Origin: Dehalococcoidales bacterium
GTDB lineage: Bacteria; Chloroflexota; Dehalococcoidia; Dehalococcoidales; UBA2162
Assembly (NCBI GenBank): GCA_020354275.1
Contig: CP070645.1
Location: forward strand, 1,354,064 to 1,366,139
Length of the DNA: 12,076 nucleotides
Reading direction: 5' to 3'
Shown here: positions 5,022-11,976 of the stretch, piece by piece
Position numbering within the stretch: position 1 is the stretch's first letter
Layout of the letters: each line of letters begins with the position of its first letter
Translations under genes and position numbers: made by a program
The notes under the pieces: model-generated
Seen by the model: only the letters and a program-made list of their open reading frames with translations
Databases searched by the model: none
Told to the model about the DNA's origin: nothing

Positions 5022-5042
5022 TATTAAAGGAGGTGATCTCAA

Positions 5043-5801
5043 ATGAGGTTAAAGGACAAAGTAGCCATAGTGGCCGGTGCCGGTTCAATAAGACCGGGGA
5101 TAGGCAACGGGAGGGCCACCGCCATCCTGTTTGCCAGAGAAGGGGCCAGGGTAGCCGCCATCGACCGAAACCTTGAGGCCGCCGAGGAAACGGTAAGTAT
5201 GATTCGCAGCCAAGGCGGTGAAGCCATCGCGGTCCAGGCGGACGTCCTCAAGGAAGCCGATGCGCAGAAACTGGTAGAGGCAACGGTTTCTCAGTACGGT
5301 AAACTGGATATACTGTTCAATAACGTTGGCGGTGCCCGGGGGGAGAACGGCCTGGCTGTCTCGGTCGAGGACTGGGATTTCACCATGAACCTTAACCTGA
5401 AAAGCGTGCTGCTGGTGTGCAAGGCTGCCGTTCCCGAGCTGATAAAGAACGGGGGCGGGGCAATAGTAAATAACTCATCCATGGCTGCTTACCACTCGCA
5501 CAACTTATATGCCTATTCCGCCTCCAAAGCAGGGGTCATCGCCCTTACCAGGTGCCTGGCCGTCGGACTGGCCAGACACAACATCAGGGTAAACTGCGTC
5601 GCCCCGGGCCTTATGGATACGCCTATGGTGGCCAACATGATGACCGAGGCGAGGTTACGCACCGTCGAAGAAAGGGTGCCCCTCAAGCGACACGGTAAAG
5701 GGGAAGAAACGGCCAGCACCGTTCTGTTTCTGGTATCACCGGAGTCATCATTTATCACCGGGCAGACCATCCCTGTTGACGGCGGTATGGCCGCACGGTA
5801 G
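5043..5801 (+). CDS. SDR-family oxidoreductase 1 (252 aa)
   Basis: This is a classical short-chain dehydrogenase/reductase, expected to oxidise or reduce a hydroxyl/carbonyl pair with NAD(P). The Rossmann entry VAIVAGAGSIRPGIGNGRAT (7-26) is a lengthened variant of TGxxxGIG. D41 after strand 2 (AAIDRN) suggests NAD preference. NNVGGA (93-98) stands for the NNAG motif, N118 is the helix-4 catalytic Asn, S145 or S146 the catalytic Ser, and Y158-S-A-S-K162 the YxxxK pair. The C-terminus FITGQTIPVDGGMAAR has the typical substrate-cap ending. Length is normal. The start is fixed by AAAGGAGGTGATC at 5026-5038, almost the full anti-Shine-Dalgarno complement, predicting strong translation. It leads an apparent operon with the CMD-like gene 41 bases downstream and a second SDR. 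The substrate is not deducible; FabG-like annotation would be misleading because no fatty acid genes are nearby. Confidence 0.88.
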   Translation: MRLKDKVAIVAGAGSIRPGIGNGRATAILFAREGARVAAIDRNLEAAEETVSMIRSQGGEAIAVQADVLKEADAQKLVEATVSQYGKLDILFNNVGGARGENGLAVSVEDWDFTMNLNLKSVLLVCKAAVPELIKNGGGAIVNNSSMAAYHSHNLYAYSASKAGVIALTRCLAVGLARHNIRVNCVAPGLMDTPMVANMMTEARLRTVEERVPLKRHGKGEETASTVLFLVSPESSFITGQTIPVDGGMAAR

Positions 5802-5842
5802 AGCATTCAAGCAGATAAGCCAACTGAAAAAAGGAGGTTGAG

Positions 5843-6373
5843 ATGCAGCGTATCAGCTTGGTGGAGAAAGACCAGGCCCATCCCCTGATAAGAGAAACAT
5901 ATCAAAAGCTGGAAGACCAGGGGTCTCAGGTTCTGAACCTGAACAAGGTAATGGCGCATTGCCCCCACATCGGCCTTAACTTCCAGCGACTGGGTAACTC
6001 GATCCTCCGGGGGGAGGGGCTTTCCGCCAGACTGCGTGAGCTTGCCGTTCTCCGCGTGGGCAATCTGACAAATGCCCATTATGAACTGGTCAAACATACT
6101 CCCATTGCATTACGCGCCGGAGTCAGCCGGCAGCAGGTTAACGATATACCGGACTGGGCCACATCGGCGGAATTCAATGACCAGGAGCGTACCGTGCTGC
6201 AGTACACCGATGAGGTTACGCAGGGCACGGGTGTCAATGATAAGACGTTTAACGACCTCCGGGCCTTCCTGGTCGAACCCGAGATTGTTGAACTTACTGC
6301 AGCCATCGGCTATTACGGTATGGTGGCCAGGATACTTAATGCGCTCCAGATCGAGCTAGAGTCCCAAACATAA
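5843..6373 (+). CDS. Carboxymuconolactone decarboxylase-like protein (176 aa)
   Basis: The protein belongs to the all-helical CMD/AhpD-like superfamily, whose members act as decarboxylases, peroxidase partners or, often, uncharacterised catabolic enzymes. The family core is seen in SARLRELAVLRVGNLTNAHYELVKHTPIALRAGVS (about 61-95), where the usual YEWxxH motif reads Y80-E81-L-V-K-H85. The CxxC pair of AhpD is absent, so a thiol peroxidase role is unlikely. The C-terminal helices (LTAAIGYYGMVARILNAL, 151-168) complete the usual 170-190 residue single-domain form. AAGGAGG at 5831-5837 supports ATG 5843. It is flanked by SDR genes on the same strand, 41 and 30 bases apart, so it most likely works on the same pathway. 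The exact reaction is unknown. Confidence 0.82.
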   Translation: MQRISLVEKDQAHPLIRETYQKLEDQGSQVLNLNKVMAHCPHIGLNFQRLGNSILRGEGLSARLRELAVLRVGNLTNAHYELVKHTPIALRAGVSRQQVNDIPDWATSAEFNDQERTVLQYTDEVTQGTGVNDKTFNDLRAFLVEPEIVELTAAIGYYGMVARILNALQIELESQT

Positions 6374-6403
6374 TTAAATAAAGTCTAATAAGAGGAAGTA
6401 AAA

Positions 6404-7186
6404 ATGAAACTGGAAGGGAAAGTAGCCATAGTTACCGGGGGCAGCCGGGGTATCGGCAAGCAGATCTGTCTCACCCTTGCCCGGGAGGGTGCAGCCGTAG
6501 TGGTGGTTGCCCGTACCGAGAAGGAGGGGCAAAGCAGGCTCCCCGGCACGATACACCAGACCGTTGACGAAATCCGTGCCTCCGGCGGCACAGCCATCCC
6601 CGTCAGGACGGACATAACAGTCGATGAGGACGTGGAGAGGATGGCACAGCGGGTTGTCGATGAATTCGGCAGGATTGACATACTGGTCAATGACGCGGCG
6701 GCCAATATCAATTCCACGGTGGCTGAACTGTCCGTCAAACGCTGGGACCTGATGATGCGGGTCAATCTGCGTGGCACCTTCATCTGCACCAAGGCGGTAC
6801 TGCCAACCATGATGGCCCAGCGAAGCGGCAATATTATATGTATGACATCTATTGCCGCCAAAAGGCAGGCACCACCGGGTGAGGTCTGCTACAGCATCAC
6901 CAAGGCAGGGATAGAGCTCTTCTGCTGGGGGCTGGCCCAGGAGGTTAAGGAATACAACATCGCCGTCAACGACCTCTATCCTACCGGTGGCGTTACCACC
7001 GACGGCTTCAAGGAGGTCTTCAAGAGACGGGCATTCAGCGAAGAGGAACTGAAGAGGATGAAGACCCCCGAGCAGATAGCTGAAGCCGCCCTGTGGATTG
7101 CCCAGCAGAATGCCTGCACCTTCACCGGCCGTTCAGTAAACGATGATGAGGTGCTTGCATTCATTGAGGAACGGGCTACGCCCTGA
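6404..7186 (+). CDS. SDR-family oxidoreductase 2, HSDL2-like (260 aa)
   Basis: A second short-chain dehydrogenase. The cofactor loop is T11-G-G-S-R-G-I-G18; S149, Y163 and K167 (CYSITKAG) with N121 form the catalytic set. The R37 after strand 2 (VVVARTEKE) points to NADP. The insert RLPGTIHQTVDEIRASGGTAIP (45-66) is characteristic of the hydroxysteroid-dehydrogenase-like (HSDL2) branch, and VNDAAAN (95-101) replaces the common NNAG. The C-terminus is atypical: FTGRSVNDDEVLAFIEERATP lacks the usual DGG ending. An AGAGGAAG site lies at 6391-6398. It lies 30 bases after the CMD-like gene, consistent with one operon. It is distant from SDR 1, so the pair is not a recent duplication; they may catalyse two steps on one substrate. 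Confidence 0.87.
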   Translation: MKLEGKVAIVTGGSRGIGKQICLTLAREGAAVVVVARTEKEGQSRLPGTIHQTVDEIRASGGTAIPVRTDITVDEDVERMAQRVVDEFGRIDILVNDAAANINSTVAELSVKRWDLMMRVNLRGTFICTKAVLPTMMAQRSGNIICMTSIAAKRQAPPGEVCYSITKAGIELFCWGLAQEVKEYNIAVNDLYPTGGVTTDGFKEVFKRRAFSEEELKRMKTPEQIAEAALWIAQQNACTFTGRSVNDDEVLAFIEERATP

Positions 7187-7347
7187 CTATATCCCGTCTA
7201 AATAACTAAAATATACTATCAAAATGACTGGTTTTTTATGCAGTTATCAGGGAATTTTATAAAAACATGCATGCTATTACTGCAAGCTACCAATAAATTA
7301 CATCCTCCTGTAAAATAGCCCTGTTAATTCACCGGGAGGAGTAGCAA

Positions 7348-7812
7348 ATGTCAGAGCTTAAGACCGAGTTCCTGTGTGATGTAGCTGCCTATGCTGACTG
7401 GTCGGAAACCATTGACGTGGGAGTGACACCGCACGGCAGCCGGCAGATTATCTACATTAAAGGCGGCACATTCGAGGGCCCCAGGATAAAAGGGGGGGTG
7501 CTTCCCGGCGGGGGCGACTGGTTCATCCGCCGGACTGACCAGGTGGTGGAACTGGACGTCCGGGCTGCCCTTCGCACCGATGACAACCACCTGATCTACT
7601 GCTGTCTCAAAGGTATTAACGAAATGCCTTCTGATGTCGCCCTCAGGGTAATCAGCGGTGAACCCGTCAACTCATCAGATTACTACTTCCGGGTTACACC
7701 GGTACTTGAGACAGGGTCGAAGAAATACGACTGGCTGAACCGTATCGTAACGGTTGGTATCGGGAACCTGACACCGGCAGGTGTCACTTACCGGGTTTAC
7801 ACCGTCCTCTAG
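7348..7812 (+). CDS. DUF3237 family protein (154 aa)
   Basis: The protein matches the DUF3237/UPF0311 family, small beta-barrel proteins of unknown activity often found beside dehydrogenases and aromatic or lipid catabolism genes. Recognisable are the N-terminal strand EFLCDVAAYADWSETIDVG, IIYIKGGTFEGPRIKGGVLPGGGDWF (34-58) with the conserved glycine-rich G-F/TxGPxIxG-x-vlpGggDW signature, LDVRAALRTDDNHLIYCCLKG (68-88) and the late segment YFRVTPVLETGSKKYDWLNR (112-131), then a final barrel strand VTVGIGNLTPAGVTYRVYTVL. No signal peptide is present. GGGAGGA at 7334-7340 marks the start. A 161-base AT-rich gap separates it from SDR 2, so it may have its own promoter, though I could not identify one. 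It is convergent with the nitroreductase gene. Confidence 0.85.
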   Translation: MSELKTEFLCDVAAYADWSETIDVGVTPHGSRQIIYIKGGTFEGPRIKGGVLPGGGDWFIRRTDQVVELDVRAALRTDDNHLIYCCLKGINEMPSDVALRVISGEPVNSSDYYFRVTPVLETGSKKYDWLNRIVTVGIGNLTPAGVTYRVYTVL

Positions 7813-7813
7813 T

Positions 7814-7829
7814 CAGGCTACATAGCCTG
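7814..7829. terminator. Short hairpin between convergent genes
   Basis: CAGGCTA (7814-7820) and TAGCCTG (7823-7829) are exactly complementary, so a hairpin of about 6 bp with a 4-base loop can form on both strands, 1 base after the DUF3237 stop and before the convergent nitroreductase end. There is no T-run on either side, so termination function is uncertain. Confidence 0.3.
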
Positions 7830-7880
7830 TCACGGATGAAAACCTGCTTCAGCGATTTCTCTGGGGCTTGACCAGCCTGG

Positions 7881-8561
7881 CTATTTAACTACTTCACAGA
7901 CTTCACTGACTGGCCGTCTCTCCCTGGTGGGGCTTTCTGCCGGGTATCCGACCGGTATCAGGGCGATGATATCCATTTCTGGCGGAGTACCCAGTATTTT
8001 TTCTATGTCTCCCTTTGCCTGCGGTAACGGACCGGTCATCCATACGGCACCCAGCCCCATCTGGTGTAACACCAGAAGCAGGTAGCTAATAGCCGCCGCC
8101 ACCGATTGAATACGTGGATTTACCGTATTACTCCACCGGAGCATCTGCCCGGCCCTCTCATCCACCTTCTCCCGTGCCAGGTATACTTTATCCATCGGGT
8201 TTTCGATTTGACTGGTGCCCACGGCGATAAGGGCGGGGGCACTGCCCAGAGCACCCGGTCGCCGTGCAGGAGGAGGAGAGGATACTGGTGATGTACTGGA
8301 TGAAGGTGCTAATCCTCCCTGTGCCATCTCCGGCCAGGAAGCCATGTAACTCCTGCCCGCCTGCGAGGCATCGGCAATAGCCGCAATAGTATCCTTGTTC
8401 AATATGATGTAGAAATACCAGTTCTGCCGGTTGGCACCGTTGGGCGCCCAGGTAGCCAGTTCAATTGCCTGCACCAACAGTTCTTCTAGCACCGGTTTCT
8501 CCTGCCAGACGCGTATCGAGCGCCGGCCTTTAATGAGTTCCGCCAATTCTACCGTCTCCAT
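7881..8561 (-). CDS. Nitroreductase-family flavoprotein (226 aa)
   Basis: An FMN-dependent NAD(P)H oxidoreductase of the nitroreductase fold, normally a cytoplasmic dimer. The FMN phosphate contact R13-R14-S15 sits in LIKGRRSIRVWQ, the WAPNGANRQNW motif (38-48) binds the isoalloxazine edge, and the dimer helix AAAISYLLLVLHQMGLGAVW (155-174) and the final ALIPVGYPAE (200-209) are all in place. In the middle, residues 82-105 are a Ser/Pro-rich stretch (APSSSTSPVSSPPPARR), probably a flexible surface loop, unusual for the family. An AGGAGGAG site (plus coordinates 8568-8575) precedes the ATG. Substrates may be quinones, nitro compounds or enones. It is transcribed away from the DUF2235 gene and converges on DUF3237; a shared pathway with the SDR operon is possible but unproven. 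Confidence 0.87.
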   Translation of the reverse strand: METVELAELIKGRRSIRVWQEKPVLEELLVQAIELATWAPNGANRQNWYFYIILNKDTIAAIADASQAGRSYMASWPEMAQGGLAPSSSTSPVSSPPPARRPGALGSAPALIAVGTSQIENPMDKVYLAREKVDERAGQMLRWSNTVNPRIQSVAAAISYLLLVLHQMGLGAVWMTGPLPQAKGDIEKILGTPPEMDIIALIPVGYPAESPTRERRPVSEVCEVVK

Positions 8562-8594
8562 TACAGTCTCCTCCTGGATTTACAGTATAGGGAG

Positions 8595-8623
8595 ATAATA
8601 AACGAAATAAAATATTCCAGCAA
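8595..8623 (-). promoter_or_regulatory. Candidate nitroreductase promoter
   Basis: On the minus strand TTGCTG (8623-8618) and TATTAT (8600-8595) are spaced by 17 bases; the start site would be near 8588, about 27 bases before the ATG. The -35 box matches consensus at only three positions. It overlaps the CTGGAATATT repeat arm at 8611-8620. Confidence 0.4.
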
Positions 8624-8688
8624 ATAACCCTAAATTATGGCATTCCAGTGCTCACTTTATAGCCCTTTTTTACCACCCCTGGAATATT
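8611..8688. repeat. Separated inverted repeat AATATTCCAG / CTGGAATATT
   Basis: AATATTCCAG at 8611-8620 and its exact complement CTGGAATATT at 8679-8688 flank the middle of the divergent intergenic region. A further CATTCCAG is at 8641-8648 and the palindrome ATTCCGGAAT is at 8753-8762. Repeated TTCC-centred sites next to both divergent -35 boxes suggest binding of a regulator that controls both directions, possibly by looping. Confidence 0.5.
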
Positions 8689-8722
8689 GACAAACACTCC
8701 CGGGAGAACTAGACTCTAGTTC
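8687..8722 (+). promoter_or_regulatory. DUF2235 promoter with palindromic operator over the -10
   Basis: TTGACA (8687-8692) and TAGACT (8710-8715) are spaced by 17 bases. The -10 box lies within a perfect palindrome GAACTAGA-C-TCTAGTTC (8706-8722). A protein bound there would exclude RNA polymerase, so a repressor-controlled promoter is likely. The predicted start near 8722 gives a leader of about 88 bases. Confidence 0.55.
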
Positions 8723-8809
8723 ATCTGTATGACCTACCTCCACCATAAAAACATTCCGGAATATATGTTTTGAGGGCGCTTTAGTAGTAGAAGGAGGATG
8801 ACTGGCAAT

Positions 8810-9835
8810 ATGAGTAAGAATATCGTTGTTTGTTACGATGGCACCAATGCCGAGTACCGCAGGCACAACACCAATGTAGTCAAAACATTCGAAACGATTA
8901 TACGAAATGACAGGCAGGTCGCCTTCTACGATCCCGGCGTCGGGACATTCAGTTTCTTCGGCCGCAGGTTCGGCCGGCTGGTCGGCATCGGGCTGGGGAT
9001 GGGTTTTGGTTATGGTATCCGGCAGAATATCGAGGACGGGTATGAGTATCTCATGGACACCTTCGAGCCGAAAGACAGGGTATTCATATTCGGGTTCAGC
9101 CGGGGGGCCTACACGGCACGTGCCCTGGCGGGAATGATTCACCAGTTTGGTGTCCTGCACAAAGGTAGCCGGAATTTGATACCCTATGTGTCCAAAATGT
9201 ACTTCAAGAAGGACAAGAAGAAGGATTTCGGCATTATCGATGGTTTCCAGAAAACATTCTCAAATGTCTGCAAACCCCACTTCATCGGCATATGGGACAC
9301 GGTGGGTGCGCTGGGGCCCAACCTGAGTAAGAGGTTCCCTGACCTGAAATTGAACCCGGATATCAAATACGGATTTCAGGCGATTTCTATCGATGAAAAA
9401 AGGAGACCGTATAAGATAGTCCTCTGGGATGAGAGCAGCAAAGCGGCCAGGCAGGTCATAGAACAGGTCTGGTTTGCCGGGGTCCATTCGGAGGTGGGCG
9501 GTGGTTGCTCGTGTAATGGCTGTTCCCTGGCCGACATACCTTTTGCCTGGATGATGGATAAAGCCACAAAAAGTGGTTTGATGCTGAAAGATGGCTGGCG
9601 AGACAACCTAAACCAGGATAATGGCAAAAGTGCCAGTATGCATGATTCCTGTAAGGTCTTCCCCTGGGTAATCTTCGGGATGCGGAAGAGACGTGAAGTA
9701 CCGGAGGGAGCCATGGTACACCAGAGTGTTATCGACCGGATAGAGAAAAGGGATGACTACAATCCTGAATTACCGAATACCAGGCGGATTGTGACTACAG
9801 ATAGCTACCGGACTGCTAGCGAAGGGGGAAATTAA
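8810..9835 (+). CDS. DUF2235 alpha/beta hydrolase, Tle1-like (341 aa)
   Basis: The protein matches the DUF2235 family, serine hydrolases of alpha/beta-hydrolase fold that include the phospholipase effectors of the Tle1 group. Visible in order: NIVVCYDGTNAEYRRHNTNV (4-23), VFIFGFSRGAYTARALAGMI (91-110) with the nucleophile S97 in GFSRGA, FIGIWDTVGALGP (158-170) with likely acid D163, and VWFAGVHSEVGGG (220-232) with likely catalytic H226. There is no signal peptide, so it is made in the cytoplasm. The catalytic-His loop continues as C233-S-C235-N-G-C238 where relatives usually have GGGYPES-like sequence, an unusual Cys cluster. I prefer ATG 8810 (MSKNIVVCYDGT, as in relatives) to ATG 8798, which abuts the AAGGAGG site at 8791-8797. 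The transglutaminase-like gene follows after 4 bases, so they are one unit. No secretion system genes are in view. Confidence 0.85.
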   Translation: MSKNIVVCYDGTNAEYRRHNTNVVKTFETIIRNDRQVAFYDPGVGTFSFFGRRFGRLVGIGLGMGFGYGIRQNIEDGYEYLMDTFEPKDRVFIFGFSRGAYTARALAGMIHQFGVLHKGSRNLIPYVSKMYFKKDKKKDFGIIDGFQKTFSNVCKPHFIGIWDTVGALGPNLSKRFPDLKLNPDIKYGFQAISIDEKRRPYKIVLWDESSKAARQVIEQVWFAGVHSEVGGGCSCNGCSLADIPFAWMMDKATKSGLMLKDGWRDNLNQDNGKSASMHDSCKVFPWVIFGMRKRREVPEGAMVHQSVIDRIEKRDDYNPELPNTRRIVTTDSYRTASEGGN

Positions 9836-9839
9836 CCTG

Positions 9840-10367
9840 GTGCTGGATTGGTTCCTGGTCTGGTGGCTTCGCAGCGGGCGTTACGGCTGGTCCAGGCTAC
9901 GCCGCAGGGTTTTTGAGCGCCGTTATCTGAAGACTCCCCTTCCAACAGCAAACTCCCTGGAAGACATAGAAACATGCTTGAAAGACATCACGTGGACAAT
10001 GGACGGCCCCCTGCACCTGTTTGACTGCATCAGTTATCCGCAAACAACATGGGTGAAAAAGAAGGATGACTGTGATGGTTTCTCGATGCTAGCGGCTGAG
10101 TTACTGAACCGGTGGAACCCCGGCTGCAACCCCCTTCTGGTAACCGCCCTGGTGCGGCCGGTCCGCTACAGCCATACCGTCTGCGCCTTCACCTCTCCAC
10201 AGGGTACTTTATGTTACTTCGATAACGGCAACCTGCGCTCCGGGGATTACGGGCGATACGAAGATATTGTCAACGGAATCGTTAAAGAAGATCACCGACT
10301 GCTATGCTGGGATGTAAGGAATCCGTTTACCTTTGACATGGTCGAATTCCACAGGCAACAAAACTAG
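9840..10367 (+). CDS. Transglutaminase-like cysteine protein (175 aa)
   Basis: I cannot place this in a named family, but the core resembles the transglutaminase-like papain-fold superfamily: KKKDDCDGFSMLAAELL (73-89) with C78 at the head of a helix, VRYSHTVCAFT (108-118) with H112, and GTLCYFDNGNL (122-132) with D128 give a plausible Cys-His-Asp triad in the correct order and spacing. Members cleave or cross-link peptide amides. The first 20 residues (LDWFLVWWLRSGRYGW) are aromatic and may lie on the membrane; a basic stretch RLRRRVFERR follows. GTG at 9840 is the start, supported by an AGGGGGA site at 9823-9829 and only 4 bases from the previous stop. Tight coupling to the DUF2235 hydrolase suggests a two-component function. 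It ends 52 bases before the convergent glpK, without a clear terminator between them. Confidence 0.6.
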   Translation: MLDWFLVWWLRSGRYGWSRLRRRVFERRYLKTPLPTANSLEDIETCLKDITWTMDGPLHLFDCISYPQTTWVKKKDDCDGFSMLAAELLNRWNPGCNPLLVTALVRPVRYSHTVCAFTSPQGTLCYFDNGNLRSGDYGRYEDIVNGIVKEDHRLLCWDVRNPFTFDMVEFHRQQN

Positions 10368-10419
10368 GAATGATATCTTCGTCTACGTTCTCCCCCATCT
10401 GATACGACCTTATAATTGT

Positions 10420-11922
10420 TCAACTCTTGATCCAGCCCCGGGCACGTTCTACCGCGTGCCGCCAGTTACTGTAGAGGGTCTCCCGCTCATCAGGGGACAT
10501 CCTCGGCTCGTAGACCGCAGTGCTTTTCCAGTATTGTTCAACTTCGGCAGTATCTCGCCACATCCCCACTGCCAGTCCCGCCAGGTAGGCCACCCCGAGT
10601 GCAGTGGTCTCCACAATGTGCGCTCGTTGAATGGGTATCCCCAGTATATCTGCCTGAAACTGCATCAGCAGGCTGTTGACACTGCCACCGCCATCTACCC
10701 GCAACACCGGTATCGGTAAATCCGCTTCAGCACTGATGGCATCAACAACGTCACGGGTCTGGAATGCAATAGCCTCCAGGGTAGCCCGGGCCAGATGCCC
10801 CCCGGTGCTATCCCTGGTGAGACCGACAATGGTCCCCCGTGCATACATATCCCAGTAAGGAGTGCCCAATCCGACAAAGGCAGGAACGAAATAAACACCC
10901 CCGTTATCGGGCACGGTAGCCGCCAGCGCCTCGCTTTCAGCGGCGGTAGCAATCAGCCCCAGACCATCGCGGAGCCACTGGACAGCCGCCCCGGTAATGA
11001 AGATACTCCCTTCCATGGCATAGACCACCCTATTGTCAAGGCCCCATGCCAGAGTGGTTACCAGGCCTTTGTTGGAAAAAACCGGGTAATTACCGGTATT
11101 TACCAGAATAAATGAGCCGGTACCGTAGGTATTCTTGGCCATGCCTGCGTGGTAACAGGCCTGCCCGAACAGGGCTGCCTGCTGGTCGCCAGCTATACCG
11201 GCAACGGGTATATGAGAGTCACCAAAGAGTCCGTCTGACGTTTCTCCGTAGGTCTGGCTGGAAGGCAGCACTTGAGGGAGCATTGCCTCCGGGATATCCA
11301 GCGAACCGAGTAGGTGCTGGTCCCATTGCAGTATATTGATGTTAAACAGCATGGTGCGGCTGGCATTGCTGTAATCGGTAATATGCGTTTTACCCCCGGT
11401 AAGGTTCCAGGCAAGCCAGCTATCTACCGTCCCGAAAAGGAGTTCTCCCTGCTCGGCACGTCTCTGGCCATCAGAGACATTGTCCAGAATCCACCGAATC
11501 TTGGTAGCCGAAAAGTAGGCATCTATCGGCAGACCTGTCTTCTCCCTGACAGACGGCTCCATATTCTTCTGCTTCAGCCCGTCGCATAATCCTGCGGTGC
11601 GGCGGCACTGCCAGACCACCGCGTTATATACCGGTTGCCCGCTGACGCGTTCCCATACCACGGTAGTCTCACGCTGGTTGGTGATACCCAGTGCCTTGAC
11701 CATTGAAAAAGGTACCCCTGCCTTCTGCACAGCTTCCCCGGCTACCGAGATACAACTACGGAAGATTTCGCCCGGGTCATGTTCCACCCATCCAGGTTGA
11801 GGGTAAATCTGACGTATTTCGCGGTAGGCACGGGCTACTTCCAGCCCTTCTTTATTAAACAGCAGCGCCGTAGTCCCCGTCGTTCCCTGGTCAATTGCCA
11901 TAATGAAGTCTTTATCAGACAT
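10420..11922 (-). CDS. glpK: Glycerol kinase (500 aa)
   Basis: Glycerol kinase phosphorylates glycerol to sn-glycerol 3-phosphate with ATP, feeding lipid synthesis or glycolysis. The FGGY-family features are complete: AIDQGTTGTTALLFN (9-23) phosphate loop, NQRETTVVWE (about 82-91) and the GIAGDQQAALFGQ segment (about 244-256) which contains the catalytic Asp, NTYGTGSFILVNTG for adenine and phosphate binding, and the C-terminal ARATLEAIAFQTRDVVDAI and RVDGGGSVNSLLMQFQADILG signatures. The length of 500 matches the family exactly. A GAGGG site lies about 12 bases before ATG and a TATAAT is at 11959-11964 on this strand. The gene is possibly in one unit with the partial frame that ends 54 bases upstream. 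No GlpF transporter or GlpD dehydrogenase is seen, but the window ends nearby. Confidence 0.95.
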   Translation of the reverse strand: MSDKDFIMAIDQGTTGTTALLFNKEGLEVARAYREIRQIYPQPGWVEHDPGEIFRSCISVAGEAVQKAGVPFSMVKALGITNQRETTVVWERVSGQPVYNAVVWQCRRTAGLCDGLKQKNMEPSVREKTGLPIDAYFSATKIRWILDNVSDGQRRAEQGELLFGTVDSWLAWNLTGGKTHITDYSNASRTMLFNINILQWDQHLLGSLDIPEAMLPQVLPSSQTYGETSDGLFGDSHIPVAGIAGDQQAALFGQACYHAGMAKNTYGTGSFILVNTGNYPVFSNKGLVTTLAWGLDNRVVYAMEGSIFITGAAVQWLRDGLGLIATAAESEALAATVPDNGGVYFVPAFVGLGTPYWDMYARGTIVGLTRDSTGGHLARATLEAIAFQTRDVVDAISAEADLPIPVLRVDGGGSVNSLLMQFQADILGIPIQRAHIVETTALGVAYLAGLAVGMWRDTAEVEQYWKSTAVYEPRMSPDERETLYSNWRHAVERARGWIKS

Positions 11923-11958
11923 ATTTTTATGTTTCCCTCGTTGTTATCTTTCGGTCAT

Positions 11959-11964
11959 ATTATA
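11959..11964 (-). promoter_or_regulatory. Consensus -10 box upstream of glpK
   Basis: TATAAT reads on the minus strand at 11964-11959, about 36 bases before the glpK ATG. No good -35 is present at 16-18 bases upstream (TTCAGG at 18 is poor), so the promoter is weak or activated. Confidence 0.35.
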
Positions 11965-11976
11965 CTTATTAGTGAC

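Noticed and set aside
6385..6861. Open frame of 158 codons on the minus strand
   Set aside because: Antisense to SDR 2 with its intact cofactor and catalytic motifs.
8798..8809. ATG 8798 as start of the DUF2235 gene
   Set aside because: It directly abuts the AAGGAGG site with no spacing; ATG 8810 gives the N-terminus typical of the family.
8657..9160. Open frame of 167 codons on the minus strand
   Set aside because: It lies antisense to the DUF2235 gene, has no ribosome binding site and its protein shows no family features; its openness follows from the codon use of the real gene.
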